From contig JBANDB010000021.1 of the NCBI GenBank assembly GCA_037576215.1, positions 682,001 to 746,000 of the forward strand: 64,000 bases of DNA, written 5' to 3'. Under the pieces are notes generated by a model that saw only the letters and a list, made by a program, of their open reading frames with translations, was not told the origin of the DNA and ran no database searches. Shown in pieces: positions 12,079 to 22,993 of the stretch; the stretch's first letter is position 1; every line of letters begins with the position of its first letter. The position numbers were made by a program, and so were the translations under genes. The DNA is from Armillaria gallica (lineage: Eukaryota; Basidiomycota; Agaricomycetes; Agaricales; Physalacriaceae).

Positions 12079-13405
12079 GACATCGTTTCAAAGACCGGAA
12101 CAAACTAGGATCTTTGTCTCGGCTTAGCTTCACTGACGAGGTGAGAGCTAGAAGCCTTTAACCTGAATGTCACTGCACGGCCCCGTGTTAATTTCCGTCA
12201 AGCCTACCATCACTTGAAGGGTCAGCACCTTGGATGAACCGGACCGCTGTGCACGAAAATTGACGGCGCATTTGATATCTATGATCATTCGCCGTGAAAC
12301 TCGAAAGAGAGGTGACAAACTATCGCTTATACCCAAACTATGGGACAAGATGCTGCTAGAGCGGCTAACTATCAATGCGTGGCAGCTCTACAGACGCTGT
12401 GCAATTGGAAATTAGCCCCAGGCAGATAAGGTGCCATCACACCAACGTGAGAGCATAGAGGAGTTCCAGGTATTAGTATCTCCGGCATCAAAGGGTGAGC
12501 ATAAGATGCGACCGAATAGCAATGCCAGGATGGGACAGCGTCAGGGCTTGAGATTTTGAATCAATCTCTACTGCTGGTAAAGGAAATGAGCGGAAACAGA
12601 AATTTAAATTCATGATTGAAGTTCTGATGTCCTGACAGAGATATATTGCTGAAAAAGCGTTGCGTCAATGAGGTCTTTAGTGTTTCACGGCTGGGACGAC
12701 AAATACAGCACAAGATGAACGGTAATCAAGACGCGACGCGGCCCGCGTCTGCGGCGTGGGGATACGGTCGCGACATCACCTACCCCTGTCCCCCGGGGAA
12801 CACGTCTGCACACTGGAATATAAGTGCGCACCCCTATCAATGTTTACAGTATCATGAAACTGACGAACTATTATCAGACTAGACCCTCCATACGGTAGGT
12901 GAGCACTCGGCCTACATGATGTTTGGATGATGCAAGTTCCGTTTCAGTCGCTGTACCACTGCTTGAAGGTGGCGCCAGCCATTGTTTTACTGACTTCAAA
13001 CTCGCCTGATGTAACCTAGAGTTGGCTCAAGAACCTGTTGGGAATCCTCAAACAAAGGCGCTTGACATCTCCGATCTGTGAGCTATCTTAAGATACTCAA
13101 ATGCGATAATTGTAATGTTCGAGATCGGTTTCGCCGATAGTGCGAGGAAAATATTCGTGACTCACTATTTGAGCTCTACAGTTATGATTGACCGGGTATG
13201 GCGGTAAAATGTTACATACTGCCTCACCTCTCTCGATCTGGTCATTCGAGGAACTGCGCCGTGCTACTTATTTATCATAACACAAATGATTTGATTTAGT
13301 TGATATACACACGCCATGAATATGAATAAGTATAGTGGTTCAATGATTGAGAAGCAGGTCATCTCTCAGCATCAGGAAGAAGCCCGAAGCCCACCCGCCT
13401 ACAGG
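12079..13405. other. Gene-free stretch
   Basis: Only short open frames without recognisable motifs are present on either strand. It ends at the 3' end of F-box/LRR gene A. Confidence 0.5.
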
Positions 13406-14981
13406 CTATGCATCAACGATCTTGAATGAATATGTCCCAAGGTCGGGCTCGCAACTCGAAAGACGATAGCCGACGTAGTCTGTTGTCAACTTCAGGTGAA
13501 GAGCACCGTCCGTGTGCTCGGTACAGCGAAAGTTAACGACAATCCTTTGAACTGCATCGAAGACATCGTTACTCGTGAAACAAGTTGAAATCACGGGTGT
13601 CAGAATGGAAAGAAACTCGAGACTGATCAGATGCGGCCAATTGTGAAGGCCTTCTAGAATTCGGGTCTATAAAGGGGGAGTCAGTAATTAAATATGTATT
13701 TGCGCTTTGGGGCATACAATTATATTGGTTTTGTCCTCCACATCAAGTGTTTCCTGGTCGACTTTCACTCGAAGGATCTCAAGATACGTGCACTGTCTTA
13801 TAGAATCAAGTGATCTCGTATCAGAACACCATCCACCGGCGTACTTGGATTGAATGTACAGCTCCACAAGGGTATCAGCGTGTCTAGGAAGGATATTGTG
13901 CGAAAATTTGGAGGAGCCGTTATCGGCTTCATGTTCCGTAATCAACATCAAAGATCTGGCACCAGAGTACGATTCGAGGTACTCCAGAAAGGCATCGTTG
14001 ACAATGTCCACAGATACGTCCCGTAGATGGATCTTCTCGATTAATAGAGCGCGCCAGAACTCTTCCGCAACATCGACAATGTGAATCCGGAGGGAAGATA
14101 AATGGTGAAGATGTGGTACAATTATTGGAACATCGGGCGTGGGTAATATGAGCGCACCCTCAACGGTTAGCTGCTCTATGCGGCCGCGTCTTCCTTTATG
14201 AAGCCCAGAGAAGATACTCAGGACAACTGAAGGTACAGCGCTCGTTCTCTGAGGGGTCGACAGATGTAACCGTGTTAGATTGGGACTGCGGGCAACAAGG
14301 GAAGGGACGACGTCGAGCATGTGCTCTCCGTCGAAGCTGATGCGGTCAAGGTCATGGAAATCAAGATATGATGTCTTGCCATGATGAAGACTAATATCAA
14401 GAAGAGAAAGAAGCGGAAGCTTGCTCAGAGCGAGCATTATAGCGTTTACTGAAGACAGATCTAGCTCTCCTTGATCAAATCCCGAGAAACTACGCATTAG
14501 ACGATGAGTACAAGCACATAAAATATAAGGGCGGTTACTTACTGCAGCGATTGCAAGGAAACGAGCGATGGAATTGCCCTAACAAGGCGCTTCTGAATTG
14601 AATGAATAGTACGTCTCCTTCCGTTCGATATTTCATACCAGAATCCGCCTTTGTCGTAAGGTGGGTCGAACGGTCCACAGATGCGAAGAGTTCGTATGTG
14701 CTGAGCTAGGTCATTTCGTGTACCCAGGACCTCGAGAAATGACATGCACTTCTGGTAACGACGGTCTTGATTGAGAGAGAGAGATACTGTTTCGAAAACG
14801 AGAGGGGTGGTCACACTTCCAAGCGTCTTAGAGGTCAATGGCAAATTCTTCTTTTCTTCAAGGCTGAGCTGCAACGAACAGGTGGTCAGTGTTCTTTCAG
14901 GTTGCGTTCCCCAAACGCTGTTCTGCGTACCAGAGAGGAAATTCTTCGTAACAATTCGAAAGGAAGTGAGGAAAACATCAT
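13406..14981 (-). CDS. F-box/LRR protein A
   Basis: Four exons, 14931-14981, 14543-14868, 13718-14489 and 13406-13666 (intron phases 0, 2, 0), join to 469 residues. The N-terminus is a short F-box: MMFSSLPFELLRRISSL is encoded by exon 1 and LSLEEKKNLPLTSKTLGSV follows. The rest is a leucine-rich solenoid (SKLPLLSLLDISL, SPNLTRLHLSTP, VPHLHHLSSLRIHI, CTYLEILRVKV). F-box proteins link substrates to Skp1-cullin-1 ubiquitin ligases; the target here is unknown. The exon plan is identical to genes B, C and D, but protein A is clearly more diverged (469 against 498 residues). Two adjacent Met codons could start it. A TTTATAAA box lies about 90 nt upstream (15073-15080). Confidence 0.8.
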
Positions 14982-15941
14982 ATATGAGTCATAGGCGGTG
15001 GGCCAGTACACTGTACGTGTAGAGCGATGTTTTGACTATGCCGGCGACCAGGAATGCGAGCGATCGTTCCTCTTTATAAATGCGGGGCTATACTACTGTC
15101 ACATAAATGATGAAAGATCCTCTGCTTGGTGACCGTTGCCACATCACCACAGATGCCGCGGCATTGATGGTTCCGGACCGGCGATGACCTTGCCAACGAA
15201 CGGCCACCATGCTGTATGAAACACTGTCAAATCTTTCGAGTTCTCTTTCTCAGGCTCAATGTTTATTTAAAGAAATGGTAGAAGTATTTTTCATCTTTCA
15301 GCTACTTCAGCGACAAGCTTATTATGGCTGTAAAAGGTGGCGGCGCAAGGATCGTTGGACGACATTGCCAACGGATGATATCGACACTATACTATACATC
15401 CCGATACCAGACAGAATCAGATAATGACGGAACCACTAAAAAAAGCGACCCTTGTCTCCCCTCAAATTGGTCCATCTTTAAAGGCAGGAGGCGGCTCACA
15501 ACTTAAAGTCCAGGCTGCGCTCCCCTTCGGTCGGATCAACGAGGTGCAGACCTCGATGCTTGAAGTATGGTTTTTGTAAGCATACCAGGTGCAGGAGATT
15601 AGGGCTCGTGCTGGAGACCTTATAAGATGATTTGTAGACGGCAATAGTGGCAGGTGATGCTAAATGCGGAGAAGCTGGTGAAGCGGAATGGAAGCTCAGC
15701 TCGTGGTGTATGAGACGGACGAGTAAGAGAAAGGAGAAGATTGGGAAGCCAGGTTGGTAGAAGGTATGATAAGTAATTAACGCTCATCTTCGTTCAACAA
15801 GTGGTGACTGATTGTCAGGCTTGCAGCCCTTTTGTATATCAGCCTCGCTCAAACGGAAGGGCATTGCTTTTCGCAATTGTATCAGCGTACCATCCTATTG
15901 TTACTGCTATTGAATATCACGACAGCAAGCATAATTCATAC
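14982..15941. other. Intergenic; promoter of F-box/LRR gene A
   Basis: The palindromic TTTATAAA at 15073-15080 is a fair TATA box for gene A. Nothing else in this stretch looks coding on either strand. Confidence 0.45.
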
Positions 15942-16885
15942 TTAAAATTTATCCCTATTCGCTTCCATGAAGCTCCTCAACGTCCTCTTTCCGGTAACCT
16001 TCTTTGGTGCGTTGAATATTTCTTCTTCACCGCCTTTAGCTTTCAGCTCATGCAAGGATGAGAGCATCCCAGCGAAGCCTTTGGGAAGACCAAAAGAGAG
16101 ATATCTCTTCTTCAATTCCTCGACAGTGATGCGCGTATGAGTAATCTTTCGTCCAAGCACCTCCGTGAAGATAGCAGCAACCTAGTTCAACAATCAGCTC
16201 GGGAGGAATGTACAACAAGAGGATAGGACACACATCATCATAAGTGAGCAACTCAGGGCCCGTAATAATATGGTTCGTATTGTGACTCTTCTCGTCCGTC
16301 AATGCACTAACAGCTACATCCGCGATATCATCTGCAGATACGAATCCAACCTTTCCATCCCCGGAGGCACTTACGATCGTGTGTCTTTCCTTGATGCTTG
16401 GAAGCTGCTGGGTCGAAAAATTCTCTGGAAGTTCAACTGTCAGGATATCGGCTCCTCGTAGTAGATGCCTGCAATTCACCAAAAAACCATGAAGGACGAA
16501 GGACTGCATAATCGACATTCAGCTACAGCAGGTATTCATGTACCTTTGGACCCATCAACGGATAACCATCCGCCATTATTGTTGCACTGAGGAGGACGAA
16601 ACGCCTGACGCCCTTCTGCACGGCCAGGTCAATGAAAGGCTTCATTGGAGGGAACACCTCTGAAGTGGCTGCAGGCGCAACGAGATATATTCGGTCGATG
16701 TTCGGGTCGGCGGTGAAGACACCTTCGAATGTCGACGCGTCGTACCAGTCGAATTTGACGCCTTTGAAAGGCATGGGGACGACGCCATTGCGATAAGTGA
16801 GGAGTACGTGCTGGTTGGCGTCTCTGAGAAGACGTGCGATGCGCGTAGCTGTCCTGCCAGTTCCACCTGTGAGCAGGATTGTCAT
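15942..16885 (-). pseudogene. NmrA/EasG-like NAD(P)-binding reductase with in-frame amber codon
   Basis: Three exons, 16480-16885, 16234-16436 and 15942-16181, give 282 codons in one frame, but codon 121 (16523-16525) is TAG. The protein has a Rossmann dinucleotide loop (ILLTGGTGRTATRIARLL), RIYLVAP, KGVRRFVLLSA, then VHEYL, the stop, and LNVDYAVLRPSWFF, where relatives of festuclavine/agroclavine dehydrogenase have an unbroken block. After the stop come TIVSASGDGKVGFVSADDIAD and HIITGPELLTYDDV, so the downstream half still looks under selection. A 40-nt alternative intron (phase 0, GTACAT to ATGCAG) would remove the stop but would delete the conserved VDYAVLRPSW block. I therefore favour a recent nonsense mutation; a sequencing error is possible. 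If active, it would be an NAD(P)H-dependent oxidoreductase or redox sensor. Confidence 0.7.
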
Positions 16886-18194
16886 GGCGATATTGAATAA
16901 AGCGTAGGCAGCTCACAGTGGTCCTAGGTCTAGTTATACAGTCCTTCCCGTGTAATGCAGTTTATTTATCCTGCGGCTGCGTAATCCTTGGTACGTAAAT
17001 CAAAATGAACAATCAAACCTATTTACCCAGTGTATCCGTCAGGCCGGTTCTAGTCTGCAGAAAAATACGAGAAAGAAAGCGAGAAGAGCAGGGACCAAGG
17101 GGAAGACACGGCATGGGACGCACAATACTCTGCGATTTGAACGGGGCCACGCACACCTCGCACACGTCAAAGTGACGCGTAATTAGTGAAGCCGAGGACA
17201 CGAGTCTACCTAAAAATAGGATTGCCTCCAGGGACGCATTCTTTAGCGTGGTCCAGGCTGAGACTCCGATGGTTCAGAGACTAATCCGTCGTTGTGCTAC
17301 GGTTCATCTCTCTGAGCACCAAAGTGATATGGATGAGCGATATTGTGCTTATCGTGTAACAGGACCACGTCGCCACACAGGAATGTGACCCTTTTCCTAT
17401 TCGCAGCAAGTGCTCCGAGCAGAACGAGGACGGAAATTGGAATACATACGTCAGATCGGCGATCATCAAGGAAGGCGTAATCCTCATTCGGTTCCCTTGC
17501 TTTACTCTGACCTCGTGCAAAAACGAGAGGCGAAGAGTGAAGATTTATGGGAGATGCGAATTACTTACTACTTACGTCGACTCTCCAATTTCATACAAGC
17601 ACTATTCGAACATCGAGGTATGCACAAATAGCACTTATACAGATTCAAATCCATGATGATTGACCGCCAGCACAAAAAGTGCTCTACTACACAGGATAAT
17701 GACTCAGCTTCCCTGAGGATATGCCTCGAATGCAGCTAACGATATTCCTGCTCGCGTGAATGCCAGGCCCAAATTCTAATGGAGGGCTGGACATCGGGCC
17801 CAGGGCCTAGAGCTCCAATGGAAATGACAAGATAAAGTATTCGTAGCTACTAGTGCAGAGGAGGTTTAATACTAAAAATGGACGATCTATAGAAGGCGTA
17901 CCTCTAACACTCACGTCTCACGACAAACACTTCATCACGGCCCTAGTGAGCACCGTGGGACATAAATTCCAACATCGTTAGCATCAGAAGAATGAAAGCT
18001 GCCTATATTGAACAACACCTCGAAACAAAAAATGTCCAACTTGTTATCAATTTCGACTAGTACCTATCAGTTCCTCAACTGATACCAGTCGTCTCTGCGA
18101 AGAGGATCGAAACCAGAAAGCGGAGTATAGTCATTCTTTCGTGGTCCTATTCTAGGTAATACTTCAGTGCACTCCCAAGAATAGGCCATTGTTC
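16886..18194. other. Gene-free stretch
   Basis: The promoter of the NmrA-like gene should lie at the left edge. No coding exon or repeat was recognised between it and the F-box relic. Confidence 0.5.
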
Positions 18195-18455
18195 TGTCTG
18201 CTTATAGCATCAATCTTGCCCCCGCGTCCCAATTTTCGATGTCGGACCATTCTCTCGGATGTTAGAATACCGATACAAAGATGCTCGAGGACTTCCTGGA
18301 CGAACGGAGGAAAGGTGTAGTGGAGACAGTGACATTGCGAACTCTCAAGCATTGACTTCGGTTCAAGAGTTTCAGTGCGCTATCGTTCTATAGCACGGAT
18401 GACAACATGCGCTGGGACGGGATGCGCAAGGAGCTCAAATTTTTCTATGGATCGA
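18195..18455 (+). pseudogene. Relic of a long F-box gene 3' end
   Basis: The plus strand can be read, with shifts of frame and stops, as the C-terminal end of the F-box family at 53468-55105 and 57927-59552: NLAPASQFSMSDHSLG, then MLEYRYKDA (compare MLESRYKSDA), then LRFKSFSALSF and NMRWDGMRKELKFFYG (compare IMRWDEICDELKVVYE). Stops and at least two frameshifts interrupt it and no upstream part is found. It shows that this second family has also left dead copies here. Confidence 0.6.
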
Positions 18456-18757
18456 TGTTAACTCTATCAGCGTAGCCGTATACGTTAATATGCCTGAACT
18501 TAGTCGCACGGACGAGAATTGGGACGGAAAAGAGAATGTTCAATTCTATGATGAGGAGAAATTTCAGACATAGTCCAGAACACAATAGTCCGTATCGATT
18601 ATAAAGGAACGCTCGGCACCGTATCATTCTCGAAGTGTGTATTTTAGCCATTACTCGTGTCGTATCATAGATATGTTGAGTTGCTGTAATATGATTCATG
18701 TACAAGGAGGTCAATAACAAGTTGAGGAAAGTACGAAGATCAGCATACACATTCGTG

Positions 18758-19871
18758 TCACGTCTTTAGACCACCGTTCACTTTCAGTTTGAAGAATAGC
18801 ATCCACTGGTCCACCGGTTTGATCCAGTCTTGCGCAGGTGCCTGGTGCATTTCCGTACACATCGAGCCATTTTTTGCGTCTGCGAAGAACAGTACCATAT
18901 AACCAGACTTGATGGAGCGCTCGTGTACGTCGATCTAGGATCGGAGACGTCATTAGGATGGGCTTGTGGATGAATACCTAGCCATACGTACCTTTGCTGG
19001 ACTCATAGAAATCATCTTCTCGAGTTCCTTCCTGTCAAACGCGACGACGTTCTTCAGAACTACAGTTGATGCATCATTTGGGCTAGCTGGATTTTGGTCC
19101 AATTCGAAGTAGGCGACGTGAGTTGCCATGAGCGAGTGTTTGGGTCCCTTGAATATCTCCAGAACATGGTACGCCTATCATGCTTCAGAAGAAAGACCTA
19201 TCAAGTTAATCGAAAGGCCTACGGCAAATTCGACAGCACTGTCATACATCCTATACCAAGTCGTCAAAGTTCTGGGATCGTAATACACCTGCCCAGCCAA
19301 ACGGGCCCTTTCTTCCCTCTCCTTCAGTTGAGCACGGATCGCTTTTCTCTCCTTGCACATTGCTTTGTGTTGAGGCCAGTGTGCTCTGCGTTGAAAATGA
19401 AAAAGCGGTAACAAGACGCGACCACAAAAACGTTACTTTTGACATCGCTGACTGAATATATAGTTGAGAGAAGGGAAAATGTGACATAAACTGTTTACAT
19501 ACCTGCAATAATACGTAGTTGAGCAGCCCGCACAGCGAGAATACTGCTTTTCGCCAGCGTTTGGACAATTGAGACATTCTCCGCAAGCATGGTGCAACGG
19601 TCCCTTGTCCGGAATAATGCGGTTGATTTCTTCACGGGACAGGATTACAGGACTAGCGGTACCACTTGCGATGACAATGGAGCCGGGAGATAGCTTTGTG
19701 CGGTCAATCTGAGCGAGTTAGCGTGGTCGGTTAAAACCCACTGCAACGATAGAGTTCGTATATACTGACTGTCATTGACGTTCCGGTTATAGGCTGGCCA
19801 TTTTTTCCGAGTATCGGATTGCCGCCTTTGTCCGTAAGGGTGTGAGCTTTGAGATTCTTGACGGCACTCAT
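18758..19871 (-). CDS. MYND-type zinc finger protein
   Basis: Six exons, 19770-19871, 19503-19708, 19437-19451, 19223-19385, 18992-19174 and 18758-18934, join to 281 residues. The MYND finger reads C-G-E-C at about residues 66-69, then YSRCAGCSTTYYC, then SQRCQKAHWPQHKAMC, which gives the full set of Cys/His ligands only if the 15-nt exon is included. Without that exon the C-x3-C pair would be lost and the frame would run differently. A charged helix (KERKAIRAQLKEREERARL) and a conserved C-terminal part (YHVLEIFKGPKHSLMATHVA, FDRKELEKMI) follow. MYND fingers bind proline-rich peptides in other proteins, and the partner is unknown. It ends about 120 nt after the 3' end of F-box/LRR gene B on the same strand. 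Confidence 0.8.
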
Positions 19872-19997
19872 TCGTAGTGAGTGTATGAGAACAAGTTTGA
19901 CTTTCCTTTTTGGAAATCAAAACAGGGGCTATTCCAGCCCACGACTTAGCAGTCGGTGAGCGCTCCCCATCAATAAATAAGTAGTAGATACTACACG

Positions 19998-21653
19998 TTA
20001 ATCATCATTGGATCGCTTCCAGAACAAATATTTCCTCCGTGATCGCCTCTGTGACTCTTTCTTCCCCCAATCTGTCAAACGTTCAACCTCGAACGCGTGA
20101 ATACTGTTCTTTTCATCGTGGATTTTTATCGAATAATTGGCAAAATCTGATGAAAAGAGAAATATAGGCCTTTTAGGTAGTGGCGGCGCGAAACGAAAGG
20201 CTAAAATGTGCTTATGGATTTGACTAGCGGTCGTTCGAAGCGCATCAAATCCAAAGGATTGAGACACCGCATGTATTTGCAACGCCCAGAGATTTGGCCA
20301 CAACGTTACGAAAGATTCTAATGCTCTATCCTATGAGGAGCATTAGCCGCCAGACCGATCATTTCTGGGACGAATTGGGGGCTCACAATCACGTTGTTGG
20401 CTTCCACTTCTGTCCTCGCTTCATCAGCGCGTACATGCAGTGACTGCAAACTGCGGCAAAGTGCCAAGGCGTCTAGCATTGGATGGTCCAAGCACCATGC
20501 TCCGCTATAGTCAGGCTCAATGTGAACTGTCGTCAAGGTCCAAGAATGTGAGGCGATGACATTCAGGAGAAGGTCTTGGATATGGGGGTCGTCGGGAGTG
20601 GAGGAGGCCATGGGCCATATCCGGAGTGATAATGAGGAGAGTCCTGTATAGGACATGAGATACGAGAGCAGGGCACTCCCAATACGGTAATCATGATATG
20701 AGAGAACCGCCAGATGTATTTCTTCCTCGCACAACCTGTCCCAAAATTCATGGGGTAGGGAAATCCACGCCTCCAGATTCTCCAGGTGACGCAAATGAGG
20801 TACCAGACTGGGGATTTCATCTGCGTAAAGTTTGGTATACTTGAGGTCTATCTTTAATTTTTTGACGGTGCTGTAGGTCCCCCGAGGCAAAGAGCTGAAA
20901 AGAAAAGAAATCGGCTCTCCTTCCTCGAGCCTGGGATTCCGGACAGAAACATCTAGGACCTCTATGTCAGGATTCCTCATGAGGAGAGTAATGAGATCAG
21001 CGCTTTTTGGTCCTTGATACACGAGACTCCGAATGTGGCGAAATGGGGAACAGGGTATATCCCAGTCGCCTACACCGTATATCCTTAGATCGGACAGGAG
21101 GGGTAGGCTTCCAAGCCGTTCAAACATTGCCTTAGCGTAGCTCGGTCCACAGTCCCCACTACCGTTCCATCTATGGGCAACAAGGTCATCGACATAAATC
21201 AAGCTCATGCAATTTGTACTCACAGAAACATTCTCAACGACACCATCAATGGAACAGCTTCAAGAAGGAGGGCATCTAGGAGACCCCACTTATCCTCTCT
21301 CCTCTTTATATTAGCTTCAATGGCGTAATGGGAAGCGTTGGGTTGGAAGCTGGCCGCATAGTGAGAGAGAGTTAGACGAGTGACGTATTGCGCTAATTTT
21401 GGGCCAGACCCAAGCGATTTGAGAAACACTGCGGCTGAGCTAGAACGGCGCGCCCAGGATAAGTCTATCCAGATCGACTGAAAGACGAAAGGTGTGGCGA
21501 TGTCGTTGAAAAGTCTGCATGCACGTCGAAGCTGTTGACGTGTTAGATTATCTGCCTGGATCTTTATTAGCGGTGTCTCTACAGTATCATAGGGTAAACT
21601 CTTACATCGAAAGTAATCTTGTCCAATATTTCGTTGGGTACTGAGAGCGACAT
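19998..21653 (-). CDS. F-box/LRR protein B
   Basis: Four exons, 21606-21653, 21224-21555, 20387-21170 and 20330-19998 (phases 0, 2, 0), join to 498 residues, the same length as gene C. The F-box begins at MSLSVPNEILDKITFD and continues after a 50-nt intron (ADNLTRQQLRRACRLFNDI). Leucine-rich repeats follow (GSLPLLSDLRIYGVG, PDIEVLDVSV, VPHLRHLENLEAWI, CRSLQSLHVRA). A basic tail (ESQRRSRRKYLFWKRS) closes the protein. The open frame extends 64 codons upstream, but the start used matches genes C and D. It is the left member of duplicated block 1. Function as a Skp1-cullin-1 adaptor is inferred from the F-box. Confidence 0.85.
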
Positions 21654-22993
21654 CGCAGACAAGTCACAAATCAACTTGGTTGAGCGGAAGGTCCCGTTGC
21701 CGTCTGTTCCGGAGTTTGGCATGAAGCGGCACCTCCCGCGAGTCTGCCAGATGCCGCCGCTCATGCCGAGATTATTACCCAGAGATGGCGGGTGGAGATC
21801 CGAGAAAGGACCAAAAAGCAATGAATCCAACCTTTCGATATCCAAAGATTAACAAAAGTTGAAACTAAAGCCGGTTATTGCTGAGCGTTGAGCGCGAGCC
21901 ATAGTGTTCGCAGGGTTCGTGGACTGTTCCGGAATTTGCAGGCGAGCCTTCTCTTGCGCTTCACCGGACTGCAAAATATCAGCGAGAGGTTTGACTCGTG
22001 CCATTTTATACTGGCAAGACAAAAGAAATGACGACGTCTAGCATTGAAATGTCAGAGTCGAAGCTTCATGCCAGGAGATCCGGTGTTTGGCGGTAGCACG
22101 TGATCCCGCACCTCTTCCTTCTCTCCCACGATGCGCTCGCTGCTCAGTACCAGTGCTCAACTCAATATTTGACATATATACTCCCCCCTCCCCCCTTTCA
22201 CCCTACGGATAATCTGTCTTTGCAGCTCGGATTCAAGCAATATTGGTTGTGCAGAAGCAGCATGACGTTGGTGGGTCCCTTTTCTGGTTTCTGTTGCGAA
22301 CATTTTCCCCTTCCATCTCTCAGGCGCAGCTGCGGATATGGCTAAGACAAGCGTCAAGATCCTGAAGCTCTGTTTATTACATTGAGGAAGCCCTCTAATT
22401 GTCGTCTCAATTATTTAAAATCACGAAGGAATTTCAAGGAAAATTATACCAGCGTAAAAAGGCGATATAAAACGGAGAACCTCAGTGAGTACTGCAGTTG
22501 TTCTGAAAGATAACCGCCCACATATTCGACTATGCAGGATCATCATCGAGAAATTGACAGCAAACGGACCGACCTGGGAGCCCGACCTTAGCTACCGTAT
22601 CCTTGCTTCCTGCCTTCCTATGTTCCGTGCTGTCATTCAGCGACCTCTGCATAGTCCAGAAAAACGATTTGTGGACTTTCCGGGCTTGACTGTACGCATA
22701 TACCTCCAGCTAAAGAGCATTCATTGTCATCTTAGTCCCATCAGAGGTCGCTGCTCTTGTGGATCTCCATGGATGCTCTGTCTTTGTTCGTTGCTCACCT
22801 CTCCAATCTCGAACGTTCATTTCCCCCTCTCTCAGCGAGCTAAAGCAATACTTTGAATGATCATATATACTGAGGGTCAAGAAATGAATATATTAGTAGA
22901 GCGTATGGAAACACTCGTGTCGTGTCATACAAACTGCCATGTTCCGCACTCGAAGCGCTCACAGATCGTCCTCACATGAACTCGCAGGCCAAA
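21654..22993. other. Conserved intergenic region of block 1
   Basis: It carries a CACGTG palindrome (22097-22102), a pyrimidine-rich run and the small conserved element at 22262-22330. Stretches of it match 40790-41300 and, reversed, 62370-62680. No other coding exon is seen. Confidence 0.6.
22262..22330 (+). other. Conserved small element, copy 1 (intron-like)
   Basis: ATGACGTTG is followed by a 53-nt stretch that looks like an intron (22271-22323: donor GTGGGT, a pyrimidine tract, acceptor CTCTCAG). The same arrangement lies in copies 2 and 3. If read straight through, copy 1 is frameshifted against copy 2. It may be the first intron of a short transcript divergent from the F-box gene, or the remains of a small secreted protein gene. 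Confidence 0.4.

Noticed and set aside
21654..21845. Upstream Met codons for F-box/LRR gene B
   Set aside because: Genes C and D begin at the Met directly before the F-box motif, and the upstream codons lie in DNA that is not conserved as protein.
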